A DNA stretch of 64,000 bases. It comes from Desulfobulbaceae bacterium. GTDB lineage: Bacteria; Desulfobacterota; Desulfobulbia; Desulfobulbales; Desulfobulbaceae. The number at the start of each line of letters is the position of its first letter. Positions within the stretch are counted from its first letter, which is position 1. The stretch lies in assembly GCA_011389815.1 (NCBI GenBank), contig JAABTP010000003.1, positions 1 through 64,000 of the forward strand, written 5' to 3'. Under the pieces are notes generated by a model. The model had not been told where the DNA came from, searched no databases, and saw only the letters and a list, made by a program, of their open reading frames with translations. A program made the translations under genes and the position numbers. Positions 35,204-44,589 of the stretch are shown here, piece after piece.

Positions 35204-35821
35204 TCAGTCTTTTTCCTCTTCTTTGCTGTGGGCCACATTCAGGAGGTCATTAACTAACCCCTGCATCCTGGCTGCTGAGTCACGGATAGCATGGAGATGT
35301 TTGTCCTGTTCCCGGCGTACCTCGGGATAGTTTTCATCAGAGAGCAGCTCTGACATGGAGATGATAAACCCCAAAGGGTTTTTCAGATCATGGGCAGCCA
35401 TACGGAGAAAACGATTTTTGAGACGATCCAGCTCCAATAAACGGTCATTGGCCTCTACCAGACGTTTGCCCACCGCTATACGACTTTGCAGTTCACCAAC
35501 ATGGACAGGCTTGCTCAGGAAATCATGGGCACCTTGATCAAGGGCGTGGACAGCATCCTCCTTATCTGACTTACAGGTCAAAAGGATGGTGTAGGTTAAC
35601 TGTTCATTGGGGTTATCCTGCAAACGGGAGCAGATTTCCACTCCGTCAAGACCAGGCATCATCCAGTCCAGTACTGCTATTCTGGGTGGGTCCTGGCTGC
35701 GGAGAATGGTCATCGCCTCTAAGCCATCCCTGGCCTCGACAACCGTGTATCCCCATTTTGTGACACAGGTTTTGAGGAGGGTTCTGGTTGAGATTTCGTC
35801 GTCAGCGATGAGAAGTTTCAT
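35204..35821 (-). CDS. Receiver domain plus histidine-kinase dimerization domain, no ATPase domain
   Basis: 205 residues. Receiver 1-115: acidic pocket DDE at 7-9, phosphoacceptor D52, K104 in FLSKP. The rest is a HisKA helix pair with H144 in MAAHDLKNPLG and then ends without an ATP-binding domain. The full hybrid kinase would be twice as long. It could be phosphorylated in trans or act as a phosphorelay hub. The stop lies 8 bases past the cysK stop, so the two converge. Confidence 0.9.
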   Translation of the reverse strand: MKLLIADDEISTRTLLKTCVTKWGYTVVEARDGLEAMTILRSQDPPRIAVLDWMMPGLDGVEICSRLQDNPNEQLTYTILLTCKSDKEDAVHALDQGAHDFLSKPVHVGELQSRIAVGKRLVEANDRLLELDRLKNRFLRMAAHDLKNPLGFIISMSELLSDENYPEVRREQDKHLHAIRDSAARMQGLVNDLLNVAHSKEEEKD

Positions 35822-36292
35822 GAGAGAAATATTGGTTACAAGACAAGGTCAAGGGGCAGGTGTCTCTGACGACATTCAGCTGCTCCACAGCTTTTTGAAA
35901 ACAGAGAGTACATGTAAATAGTAAAGGAAGCGCATTGCGAAGTCAATAAGAAGAACTCCTGGATTGTGCGATAACAAGGTATCGTTTCAGCAGGCCTTTT
36001 ATGCTACCCGGCAGGATATCGTTTGTTTTTACATGAAGGAGAGGAATGGAAAATTTTAACAAACTCCGATTTGGAACCGTGTATTTCAGAAGTGCTGGTA
36101 GAGGTCTTGTTGTGTTTTTTGTTACTGTGGCAATATATTGTGTACCAGGAAGAGTAACTGGAATATACCTGTTGGTTTCGCAATAATTTGCTTTCCCTTC
36201 ACGAACCGATTATTCTTCGTAAAAAATATCCTCTTGGTATAATTTTTGTCTCTCTCCAGAGGGGCCATAGGAATCAAGCATGAAAAGGTTTT
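35822..36292. other. Intergenic region, no gene seen
   Basis: 471 bases between divergent genes. An open minus-strand frame at 36122-36451 overlaps the next gene and lacks coding pattern. No terminator, repeat or RNA was recognised. Confidence 0.5.
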
Positions 36293-37207
36293 ATGGAACA
36301 CAAGAAACGTATTTCCGTTGTTATCCCTGCTTATAATCACGAAAAATTTATTGGTGCGGCTGTGGATTCCGTGCTCAGCCAGACCTGGGAAAACCTGGAA
36401 TTGATCGTGGTTGATGATGGGTCCACCGATAAAACCGGGGAGCTTGTTCAAGCCTACACAGATCCTCGTTTATCGTATTATTATCAGGAAAATCAGGACG
36501 CTTTTAATACCATTAACCGGGGAATGAGTCTGGCCCAAGGCGAGTATATTGCGATCCTGAATTCCGATGATATCTATGCCAAAGATCGGTTGGAAAAACT
36601 TGTGGCGCATCAGCAGGCAAGCAATGCGGCCTGTTTATTTACTGATGTTATTCCCATCTGCGATGCAGGTACGGTATTTACAGACCCGGAATTTGGTTGG
36701 AATAGCTGGCATCATAAAAATCGGAACTGGTATTTTGCCTGCGAAGATCTGTATACAGCTTTTCTCAAGGGCAATTTAATGGTAACCACATCAAATCTGT
36801 TTATGATCGCAGAGGCTGTACATCGGGTCGGCAAATTTTGTTCTCTGCGTTACCTGCATGATTATGATTATATCTTCAGGATGATGCTGGCCTTTCCTGA
36901 TCAGGTGCATTATGTAGCTGATGAACAACTCCTCTATTACCGCATCCATGATGGCAATACTCTTGGGGAGGCAGCGATTATTGGGCGGCAGCAGGATATA
37001 CAGGTCATTCAGAAATACATGCTGGCAGCCCTACCCGGAGAATCAAGAATGATAGCCTCCGCAGGGACAAAGCGTCTGTTAGAGCTGCGGGATGAGCTGG
37101 AGCAGGTGCAAGGGGAACTGGCGGGTCAGGCTGAACCCAGTGTGCGGGAACAGGGGCGTCTGTTGTTTTCGGCAATCAAATACAAGCTGCGTAAAAAACT
37201 GCGCTGA
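36293..37207 (+). CDS. Family 2 glycosyltransferase
   Basis: 304 residues. RISVVIPAYNHEKFIGAAVDSVLSQTWENLELIVVDDGSTDKT is a textbook GT2 start; LNSDDIY is the DXD-type metal site; RYLHDYDYIFRM is the acceptor region. The C-terminal 60 residues are helical with basic end, typical of peripheral membrane contact. Probably works on a surface polysaccharide together with the genes that follow. Uma2 lies 22 bases downstream. Confidence 0.93.
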   Translation: MEHKKRISVVIPAYNHEKFIGAAVDSVLSQTWENLELIVVDDGSTDKTGELVQAYTDPRLSYYYQENQDAFNTINRGMSLAQGEYIAILNSDDIYAKDRLEKLVAHQQASNAACLFTDVIPICDAGTVFTDPEFGWNSWHHKNRNWYFACEDLYTAFLKGNLMVTTSNLFMIAEAVHRVGKFCSLRYLHDYDYIFRMMLAFPDQVHYVADEQLLYYRIHDGNTLGEAAIIGRQQDIQVIQKYMLAALPGESRMIASAGTKRLLELRDELEQVQGELAGQAEPSVREQGRLLFSAIKYKLRKKLR

Positions 37208-37229
37208 TTACAGAAGAGAGGAGGTACAG

Positions 37230-37706
37230 ATGGAATGGAATCAGGTTCTCGAACACCCGTCTCTGCAAAATATACCGTTTAAGATAGAACTTGATGAGTG
37301 GGGGAAAATTGTGATGACACCGGCATCGAATCTGCACGGCAATCTTCAGGTGAAAATTGCTCTGAAGCTCATGCAATGCACAAAAGAAGGCGAGGTCTCT
37401 GCCGAAATCAGTATTCAGACCTCAAAAAACGTCAAAGTAGCGGACGTTGCCTGGGCTTCCGCTGAGTTTATCGCCCAACACGGTTTTACAACACCGTATA
37501 GTATGGCACCGGAGATATGTGTTGAAATTATCTCACCCGGAAACATGAAAGGAGAGATGGCGGAAAAAAAAGAGCTGTATCTTGCCAAAGGGGCAAAGGA
37601 AGTATGGTTCTGCGATGAGAACGGTGACATGGAGTTCTTTAGCTATAAAGGCAGGATTACGGAGTCAAAGATATGCCCTGAGTTTCCTGCGAATATTTAT
37701 GCGTGA
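37230..37706 (+). CDS. Uma2-family protein, second copy
   Basis: 158 residues from the ATG at 37230, preceded by GGAGG; the upstream frame part belongs to the previous gene. Acidic core: VKVADVAWASAEF, PEICVEIISPGN, YLAKGAKEVWFCDENG. Close paralogue of the gene at 31141 (identical MEW start and LQN(L/I)PFKIEL). Inserted between a glycosyltransferase and glpD; nuclease activity only predicted. Confidence 0.9.
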   Translation: MEWNQVLEHPSLQNIPFKIELDEWGKIVMTPASNLHGNLQVKIALKLMQCTKEGEVSAEISIQTSKNVKVADVAWASAEFIAQHGFTTPYSMAPEICVEIISPGNMKGEMAEKKELYLAKGAKEVWFCDENGDMEFFSYKGRITESKICPEFPANIYA

Positions 37707-37724
37707 TTATTTGATTATTTTAAT

Positions 37725-39443
37725 ATGCAGCGAAAAAAACATCTTGAGCAGCTCAAGAAAGAACAATTTGATATTCTGGTGATCGGCGGCGGCATTACCG
37801 GGGCCTGTATTGCCCATGATGCGGCTTTGCGTGGTTTTTCCGTAGCTTTGATCGAACGTCAGGATTTTGGTGGTTTTACTTCCTCTGCTTCCTCAAAATT
37901 GCTGCATGGAGGTATTCGCTATCTGCCCATGGGACAGGTCTGGAAGGTGAGGGAATCTGGCCGTGAGCAGATGATCTTTCAGCAGCTTGCGCCTCATCTT
38001 GTCAGCTGGAAACCCTTTTTGATTCCCACAGAGCATGGTTTGAGTCTGACCAAGGGGGCCTGGGCCCTCAAAACAGCAATGAAGCTCTACGGCCTTTGTC
38101 ATTTTGGGCTGAAGGATTTGTTGGATAATCCGGCCAGAAAGCCACCACAGGGGCCATTTCTTGGTGTTGAAGAAGCCTTGGCCGCAGCTCCTCAGCTGAA
38201 CAGTATAGAGCGGTTAAGCGGTGCCCAGGTGCTCTTTGAATCACATATGCACAGCTCTGAGCGGATGACCCTGGCTTTTCTCAAGACTGCGGTCAGCAAT
38301 GGTGCAAGGATGGCAAATTATGTGGAGGCTGAACAGTATCTGAGTTCGGCTGGTCGGATTGAGGGCGTAGTTGTACGTGACGCCCTGACTGATGAGCAGT
38401 TTTCCCTGCGAGCACGTCTGACCATTAACTCAGCAGGCCCGGCGACCCAGGCCCTGAATCGTTCCGTGCCTGGTCTCCAGCTTCGGATGAAGAAAGAACT
38501 CACCGGCTTTGCCCGAGGCGTCCATCTGGTGACCCGTCAGGTCCATCCGGAATACGCCTTAGCCCTGACCACCCGTAAGAAAACTGAGGGTTTTGTTACC
38601 AGAGGCGGGCGGCATTTTTTCATCATCCCTTGGCGTGGCCGCTCTCTCATCGGCACCACCAACGTACCCTTCAAAGGAACCTTTGATCAGGTCAGGGTGA
38701 CGCAAAAGGATATTGATGATTTTCTTGTTGATATCAACGAGGCCCTGCCGGATTTGCATCTCACCCGACAGGATGTCCATTATGCCTATACTGGCTTGTA
38801 TCCTCTTATAGTGCGTAATATTGAAGAGGATAAATATCAGGGAACCGGTGAGTACCAGCTGGTGGATCATGAAGCTACAGACAAGACGCCAAGGCTCATT
38901 ACCTCTTTGGGTGCTAAATTCACCACGGCCAGGAATGTGGCGGAAAAGACTGTTGATTTGGCTGCACAAAAGTTCAGCGAGCAGAAGAAGCCCTGCGGTA
39001 CAGTTGCAACGCCCCTGTTGGAGGGAACTATTGCTGACCTACCTGCTTTTATTGAAGAGAAACAGGCACAATATAAGGATCTGCTTTCCGCTGAGACTGT
39101 AGAGCATCTGATCCGTTATCATGGGACAGAGATTGATCGAATGATGAATCTGGCCGTTGGTCGTCCTGAACTCCTGCAACCTCTTTCTTCCAAACTTTCT
39201 ACCCTTGCGGTGGAGGTGTTCTACGCTGTGCAAGAGGAAATGGCAATGCATCTGGATGATGTTTTTTTTCGCCGTACCGGTGCCGGAACCATTGGCCAGC
39301 CCGATGAGATAACCTTGGAACAAGCTGCCGGCCTGATGGCTGCTGAACTCGGGTGGAGTGAGGACCAGAAGCACGAAGAAAAGAGCAAGGTGCTTGCCCG
39401 TTATGAGTATGGAGATAATGACGGGCAACGTAGTACAGAGTGA
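37725..39443 (+). CDS. glpD: Glycerol-3-phosphate dehydrogenase, FAD type
   Basis: 572 residues. FAD motif ILVIGGGITGACIAHDAALRG, RQDFGGFTSSASSKLLHGGIRYL (substrate and flavin contacts), and RGGRHFFIIPWRGRSLIGTTN. The end carries the C-terminal GlpD domain. It oxidizes glycerol-3-phosphate to DHAP at the cytoplasmic membrane, feeding the quinone pool. The ribosome site before the ATG is weak. Its neighbours are glycan genes, so a link to glycerol phosphate in surface polymers is possible. Confidence 0.93.
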   Translation: MQRKKHLEQLKKEQFDILVIGGGITGACIAHDAALRGFSVALIERQDFGGFTSSASSKLLHGGIRYLPMGQVWKVRESGREQMIFQQLAPHLVSWKPFLIPTEHGLSLTKGAWALKTAMKLYGLCHFGLKDLLDNPARKPPQGPFLGVEEALAAAPQLNSIERLSGAQVLFESHMHSSERMTLAFLKTAVSNGARMANYVEAEQYLSSAGRIEGVVVRDALTDEQFSLRARLTINSAGPATQALNRSVPGLQLRMKKELTGFARGVHLVTRQVHPEYALALTTRKKTEGFVTRGGRHFFIIPWRGRSLIGTTNVPFKGTFDQVRVTQKDIDDFLVDINEALPDLHLTRQDVHYAYTGLYPLIVRNIEEDKYQGTGEYQLVDHEATDKTPRLITSLGAKFTTARNVAEKTVDLAAQKFSEQKKPCGTVATPLLEGTIADLPAFIEEKQAQYKDLLSAETVEHLIRYHGTEIDRMMNLAVGRPELLQPLSSKLSTLAVEVFYAVQEEMAMHLDDVFFRRTGAGTIGQPDEITLEQAAGLMAAELGWSEDQKHEEKSKVLARYEYGDNDGQRSTE

Positions 39444-39467
39444 GCAGAATGAGCAGAGTGTGTGAGG

Positions 39468-40697
39468 ATGAGTAATCAGAACCTTGAGCAGCATAAAACT
39501 GTGCTGCACATTGCTCCCACCCCGTTTTTTGCCGACCGGGGTTGCCATATCCGGATCCGTAACGAGGTGGAGGCCCTGGCTTCGTATCCGTACCGGATCA
39601 TTATCTGTACCTACCATCATGGCAATGATGTGGAGGGGATGGATATCCGGCGTATTCTTTCAGTGCCTGGTTATACCAAATTGGATGCGGGTTATTCGCC
39701 CTTTCGTTTTCTGGCCGATTTTTTACTCTTCTTTCTCGTTCTGAAAACAACGTGGCAGGAACGCCCCTCTCTGCTCCATTGCCACCTCCATGAAGGAGCC
39801 CTGATAGGCTGGGCTGTGAAACTCTGTCTGTTCCGGAGAAAGATCAAGGTGCTGATGGATATGCAGGGCAGTCTTTCCGGGGAACTGGCTGCCTATAAGG
39901 CCTTTGATAGCTTCTCCTTTCTCTTGAAGTTTTTTCGTGCTGTTGAAGGGATTATCTGCCGGATGCCGGATTTCTTTTTCTGCTCTTCCCAACAGAGCTG
40001 TCAGGTGCTGCAAAAGGAGTTTCAAGTGCCAACGGAGAAGATTCAGTTGCTGCAGGATATTGTTCCTGATGCTTTTTTTCAGACCTCTGCATCAGAGCAA
40101 CTCCGGTCTGTTCGTTTTCAGGGGCTGATTCCCCAGGGAAAGCAGGTAATCCTGTATACTGGCTCTTTATTACCGGGAAAAGGGATGCAGCATATCCTGG
40201 AAGCCATGAGGATTCTTTGTGCTCACCGTGACGATCTTTTTTTTGTCCTGGTCGGTTACCCCCTGGAACCTGCAGAAGCGTACATCCGCCAGCATAAGCT
40301 GGAGTCATCCTGTCTGCTGCCGGGTCAGGTGGCCTATTGTGATCTGAGCGACTGGTTGGCCGTAGGTGATCTTGCCCTGGAACCCAAGGAGGCAGATTCC
40401 GGGGAGGCCAGCGGGAAGCTGCTCCATTATATGGCTGCCGGATTACCGGTGGTCTGTTTCGCCACAGAAAACAACCGAAAAATGTTGAGCGAAGCTGGCT
40501 ATTATGCACCTTCCTGTGATGGGCAGGGATTGGCGACTGGCATAGAAGCAGCCCTTGCTGATGGAGCGCAGGCCAGCAGACGGGGAGAGCAGGGGCGGGA
40601 ACAGGTTCAGAGTCAGTATTCCTCAGCTGTTGTGGGGCAGGTTCTTCATGAGGTATACAGGCGGTTTATCCATCCTTCAACCAACATCTCAGGTTAA
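39468..40697 (+). CDS. GT4-type glycosyltransferase
   Basis: 409 residues from the ATG at 39468 (an upstream GTG at 39462 is less good). GT-B fold: VLHIAPTPFFADRGCHIRIRNE at the acceptor half, YTGSLLPGKGMQHILEAM at the donor half, and LEPKEADSGEASGKLLHYMAAGLPVVCF as the donor-binding E-x7-E region. Likely transfers a sugar to a polymer assembled at the inner membrane. MBOAT gene follows after five bases. Confidence 0.92.
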   Translation: MSNQNLEQHKTVLHIAPTPFFADRGCHIRIRNEVEALASYPYRIIICTYHHGNDVEGMDIRRILSVPGYTKLDAGYSPFRFLADFLLFFLVLKTTWQERPSLLHCHLHEGALIGWAVKLCLFRRKIKVLMDMQGSLSGELAAYKAFDSFSFLLKFFRAVEGIICRMPDFFFCSSQQSCQVLQKEFQVPTEKIQLLQDIVPDAFFQTSASEQLRSVRFQGLIPQGKQVILYTGSLLPGKGMQHILEAMRILCAHRDDLFFVLVGYPLEPAEAYIRQHKLESSCLLPGQVAYCDLSDWLAVGDLALEPKEADSGEASGKLLHYMAAGLPVVCFATENNRKMLSEAGYYAPSCDGQGLATGIEAALADGAQASRRGEQGREQVQSQYSSAVVGQVLHEVYRRFIHPSTNISG

Positions 40698-40702
40698 CAG
40701 AG

Positions 40703-42145
40703 ATGGTTTTCAGCTCTGTTACCTTTCTTTTTCTTTTTCTGCCGGTTGTCCTGGTCGGTTATCTCTGTGTCGGCAGGAAAGGACGTAATCTGTTTTTGCT
40801 TTTATCCAGTCTTGTCTTTTATTTCTGGGGTGAGCAGCTCTTCGTCTTTGTCATGCTTGCCTCTATTGCGATGAATTATATCTTTGGCCTTCTTTTGGAC
40901 CGAGTAGGGAGACAAAGAAGCAGATCCGGCAAGATCTTACTGGCAGCCGCTCTTACTGCCAACCTTGGTATGCTCGGCTTTTTCAAGTATGCAAATTTTG
41001 CCGTGGATAACCTTAATATGTTACTCGGCCAGCTTGATATACCTCTTATCCATCTCAGCGATGTGCATCTTCCTATAGGTATTTCCTTTTTTACCTTTCA
41101 AGCGATGTCCTATCTTGTTGATCTGTACCGTCGGAAATGCAGGGCGCAAAAAAATCCGCTCTATCTCGGGCTGTATATCTCTCTTTTTCCCCAACTCATT
41201 GCTGGGCCTATTGTTCGCTACCGTGATATTGCGGAGCATATAAAAAAACGTACAGTTGGTCTGCATGATTTTGCCTGTGGCACAGAACGATTTATTTTCG
41301 GTTTAGGAAAAAAAGTCCTGATCGCCAATCCCATGGGCTTGATGGCGGATCATATTTTCGGTATGCAAATGCATCTGCTTTCAACCGGCACGGCCTGGCT
41401 GGGTGTTGTCTGTTATACCTTGCAGATTTATTTTGATTTTTCAGGATATTCAGACATGGCCATCGGCCTTGGGCGCATGTTCGGGTTTCACTTTCTGGAG
41501 AATTTTAATTATCCCTATATCAGTCGGTCTATTCGTGAATTTTGGCGGCGCTGGCATATTTCTTTATCAACCTGGTTCAGGGATTACCTTTATATTCCCT
41601 TAGGGGGCAACCGACACGGCAGTTTGCGGACGGCTTTGAATTTGTTATTAGTTTTCTTGCTTTGCGGTCTTTGGCATGGTGCGAGTTGGAATTTCATCCT
41701 TTGGGGCCTGATGTACGGTTTTTTTCTGGTTGCAGAACGGGGGTGTTGGGGCCGGATCGTAACCGGTATGCATCCGATTGGGCAGCATTGTTATACCCTG
41801 CTGGTGGTGATCAATGGCTGGGTATTTTTTCGCCTCGAGCAATTAACAGAGGCAGGTTCTTATTTCTCTGTTATGTATGGTTTGTCGGGAGCAGAGAGGA
41901 TGCATCCTCGCATCAGTATGGACTGTAATGCGTTATTTATCTGTTCATTTGTAGCCGGTATTCTGCTCAGTCTCCCGTTGTATCCCTGGCTGCGGACATA
42001 CTGGAGGGCTTGGATGCAAGAAAAATACCTTGCCGCCGTATCTGTGCAGGTTGTAAAGCTGGGTTTCATCTTGACGGTTTTGTTGCTTTCAGCCGGATCA
42101 ATTTCTGTTGGAGCGTATAATCCTTTTATCTATTTTAGATTCTAA
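40703..42145 (+). CDS. MBOAT O-acyltransferase, AlgI/DltB-like
   Basis: 480 residues with about ten membrane helices. Conserved AlgI/DltB marks: FKYANFAVDN, LPIGISFFTFQAMSYLVD, FDFSGYSDMAIGLGRMFGF, FWRRWHISLSTWFRDYLYIPLGG, and the catalytic histidine H325 in LWHGASWNFILWG. It moves acetyl or other acyl groups across the membrane to an exported polymer, with the SGNH protein encoded next doing the transfer. The AlgX/J-type partner immediately follows. Confidence 0.94.
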   Translation: MVFSSVTFLFLFLPVVLVGYLCVGRKGRNLFLLLSSLVFYFWGEQLFVFVMLASIAMNYIFGLLLDRVGRQRSRSGKILLAAALTANLGMLGFFKYANFAVDNLNMLLGQLDIPLIHLSDVHLPIGISFFTFQAMSYLVDLYRRKCRAQKNPLYLGLYISLFPQLIAGPIVRYRDIAEHIKKRTVGLHDFACGTERFIFGLGKKVLIANPMGLMADHIFGMQMHLLSTGTAWLGVVCYTLQIYFDFSGYSDMAIGLGRMFGFHFLENFNYPYISRSIREFWRRWHISLSTWFRDYLYIPLGGNRHGSLRTALNLLLVFLLCGLWHGASWNFILWGLMYGFFLVAERGCWGRIVTGMHPIGQHCYTLLVVINGWVFFRLEQLTEAGSYFSVMYGLSGAERMHPRISMDCNALFICSFVAGILLSLPLYPWLRTYWRAWMQEKYLAAVSVQVVKLGFILTVLLLSAGSISVGAYNPFIYFRF

Positions 42146-42149
42146 GATC

Positions 42150-43751
42150 ATGAGCTTTACGAGACGAGTTTATCCGGCAGCAGTTTCTGGCATTTTTTTG
42201 CTTTTTCTCCTCTTGCCCTTTTGTCTGTTTATGGTAGGCCCGCGTAAGGAAATTTCAGAAGCGGAAAAACGAAAGCTTGCTGTTTTTCCCGAGATAGTTC
42301 CGACCATGACCGGATTGACTGAATTTCCGAAGAAATTTGATGCATTTTACAGGGATCATTTCGGGTTGCGTGATAACCTCATCAGATTATATAACCTTCT
42401 TTCTTTGAAGATTTTTCATGTATCACCTTCTGATTTTGTTCTTAAAGGAAAGGAAGGCTGGTTTTTTTATATTGGCGAAGGGGTGTTTGATGATTTTAGC
42501 CGGATGGAGCATATTGATCAGATCTCCCTTGAACAACATGCTGCAACACTGATTGACCGGCGGAATTGGCTTGCCAGTTTTGGCGTGAGATATCTTTTTG
42601 TTCCGGTTCCTAATAAAATTTTTCTCTATGATGAATATCTCCCTGACAGAGTGCAAGGTGTCAGAGGAATGAATTTTTACGAGCAATTTACCGCTTTTTT
42701 AGAGCGAGAGATTTTTTTTGAGGATTTTATAAATCTTTATCCCGTATTACGAGACAATAAACAGGCAGAGCGGCTTTATTTTAAAACCGATACCCATTGG
42801 AGTAATGCCGGAGCCTTGCTGGCTTTTAATCAGATTATGAAGCGATGTTCTGATTGGTTTCCTGAAGAGAGTGCATCTGTGATTGAGAAAGAGATTGAGC
42901 GGGAGAATGTAACGTTTTCAGGTGATTTGGCTCGGCTTATGCATCAGGAAGGAGAAGTGACGGAACAGGTTGATGTTTTTAAGATAAAGAAACCCTGCGC
43001 TGAGAAAAAAAATACTCATCCCTCCCCGACCTCGCAGTATTTGCAGGAAGCTGATATTTCTGCTTCGAGACTACCCACTGAAAATGGCTGTCTGGATAAG
43101 ACTTTGACAGCTCTTATTGTGCATGATTCCTTCGGTATTCCTCTTCAACGATACTTTAACGAACGCTTCAAACGTGTTATTTATTCTCGACAGATTAAGC
43201 TTGATAAGCTGCAGAAGTTGATAGTCGGAGAGCGACCCGACATTGTTATCGAAATATGGGTAGCGAGGAATCTCGGCAGAGCACTTGCCCCGAATCCGGC
43301 TGAATGGACGACTAAAGTGCTTGAGGAGCAATATGCGGCGTCCGAGACAGTACGTATGCGTATAGACGGGTCATTGGATTTACAAAGGATCTCCTTGCGT
43401 AACCATGTCAGTTTGGAACGCCATGCTGATGGATTGCTGATCCATGCGCACGGTAACGATCCGTTTTTTGTGCTTCCGTTCACGCCCCCGGAAAAGCCTG
43501 AACGCTATTTGGTTGAAGTTGAAGTAGATGCTCCACAGAACACTACCTTTGCCTTGTATTTTACCATTGGAGAAAATACCAGGGATATAGCACCACAACA
43601 AGTGGTGGAGCAGAAAATACATAAAGGAAAAAACCGGTTGCTCTTGCGCTTACCTCATCCAGATGTTCGTGGTTTGTTGCGTATTGATCCTGGCAAAAAG
43701 GCGGGTAACTATCTCCTTCGTTCTCTGACAGTGAAGGGTGTTGCTCATTAA
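42150..43751 (+). CDS. AlgX/AlgJ-like SGNH O-acetyltransferase
   Basis: 533 residues from the ATG at 42150; the longer frame overlaps the MBOAT end. One N-terminal anchor (FLLFLLLPFCLFMV), then a periplasmic SGNH-like domain: DTHWSNAG with D214, H216 and W217, and HDSFG with S327. The triad is the one used by AlgJ/AlgX to acetylate alginate. A C-terminal strand-rich domain (from about 400) is probably a carbohydrate-binding module. It acts with the MBOAT protein. It may modify cellulose-, alginate- or other exopolysaccharide; the polymer is not identified here. Confidence 0.9.
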   Translation: MSFTRRVYPAAVSGIFLLFLLLPFCLFMVGPRKEISEAEKRKLAVFPEIVPTMTGLTEFPKKFDAFYRDHFGLRDNLIRLYNLLSLKIFHVSPSDFVLKGKEGWFFYIGEGVFDDFSRMEHIDQISLEQHAATLIDRRNWLASFGVRYLFVPVPNKIFLYDEYLPDRVQGVRGMNFYEQFTAFLEREIFFEDFINLYPVLRDNKQAERLYFKTDTHWSNAGALLAFNQIMKRCSDWFPEESASVIEKEIERENVTFSGDLARLMHQEGEVTEQVDVFKIKKPCAEKKNTHPSPTSQYLQEADISASRLPTENGCLDKTLTALIVHDSFGIPLQRYFNERFKRVIYSRQIKLDKLQKLIVGERPDIVIEIWVARNLGRALAPNPAEWTTKVLEEQYAASETVRMRIDGSLDLQRISLRNHVSLERHADGLLIHAHGNDPFFVLPFTPPEKPERYLVEVEVDAPQNTTFALYFTIGENTRDIAPQQVVEQKIHKGKNRLLLRLPHPDVRGLLRIDPGKKAGNYLLRSLTVKGVAH

Positions 43752-43782
43752 GGTGAGTAGATTTTTTTTTTGCACGTTCTGT

Positions 43783-44532
43783 ATGATGATGACGAAACAA
43801 GACCCCACCAAAAGAAGCCCTCAACCCGAGCATGAAACCAAGTTTGTTTTTCATAATATCCAGGCCCCGACCCTGATTCGCTGGTTACAACTACGTTGTC
43901 TGCCAGACCCGAATTTTCCAACAGGGATTATCTCAAGTATTTATTATGATACCAAGGATTGGTTGCTTCTCTATGAAAAATTTAATAGCGATTATTATAA
44001 GACCAAATTCAGGGTTCGTTGGTATGAAGGGATTGGGCATGATGTGTTTGGTGAAAACAGGGTAAACGAATCCCCTCCTGATTGTTCTTTTGTGGAGGTT
44101 AAGTACAAGATCGGAGCCACCCGTGAAAAGATGCGTTTTGCAAGCAGATATACGGGCAAGGAACTTGCTGCTAAACCATTAAGCGACCCTGATTTGCTGG
44201 AATTACAACAACAGGCCCGGAAAAAGGGGGCCAGGATTCCCTTCTCGCTTTACCCGGCCTTTCAAATACAGTACAAACGACGCAGGTTTCTTGAGCCAAA
44301 CACCCGTTGCCGGGTATGTATTGATTATGATATCCAGGCCCCACGGGTGAATGGTCAAATGTTGACCTCTGCCAAGCCCCAGGCTGTTCTCAATACCGGA
44401 GTTGTTGAGGTAAAGGGTCATATTGCTGATTTGCCAGGTAGTCTGCACCAACTTACAGCCCTTGGCTGTCGTAAACAGGCTTTTTCAAAATACGGCAGCT
44501 GCTATGCATTATTAACAGGGTTGTTTTTTTAA
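43783..44532 (+). CDS. VTC-domain protein (CYTH-like polyphosphate polymerase family)
   Basis: 249 residues from one of three ATGs at 43783-43789; the start is uncertain, and no clear ribosome site is seen. It opens with HETKFVFHNIQAPTLIRW, has SSIYYDTKDWLL and the basic residues KTKFRVRWYEG, then SFVEVKYKIG and VVEVKGHIADLP. That ExKF/YDT/KxRxR/E-x-K pattern is the VTC/CYTH tunnel that binds triphosphate. Bacterial VTC proteins are often next to DUF4956 and CotH genes, as here. Polyphosphate synthesis is a family inference. Confidence 0.86.
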   Translation: MMMTKQDPTKRSPQPEHETKFVFHNIQAPTLIRWLQLRCLPDPNFPTGIISSIYYDTKDWLLLYEKFNSDYYKTKFRVRWYEGIGHDVFGENRVNESPPDCSFVEVKYKIGATREKMRFASRYTGKELAAKPLSDPDLLELQQQARKKGARIPFSLYPAFQIQYKRRRFLEPNTRCRVCIDYDIQAPRVNGQMLTSAKPQAVLNTGVVEVKGHIADLPGSLHQLTALGCRKQAFSKYGSCYALLTGLFF

Positions 44533-44589
44533 AAAAGAGTATTCCCCGCTGTAAGGGCGAAAGGATGAATAAATAATAAGGAGACATAC

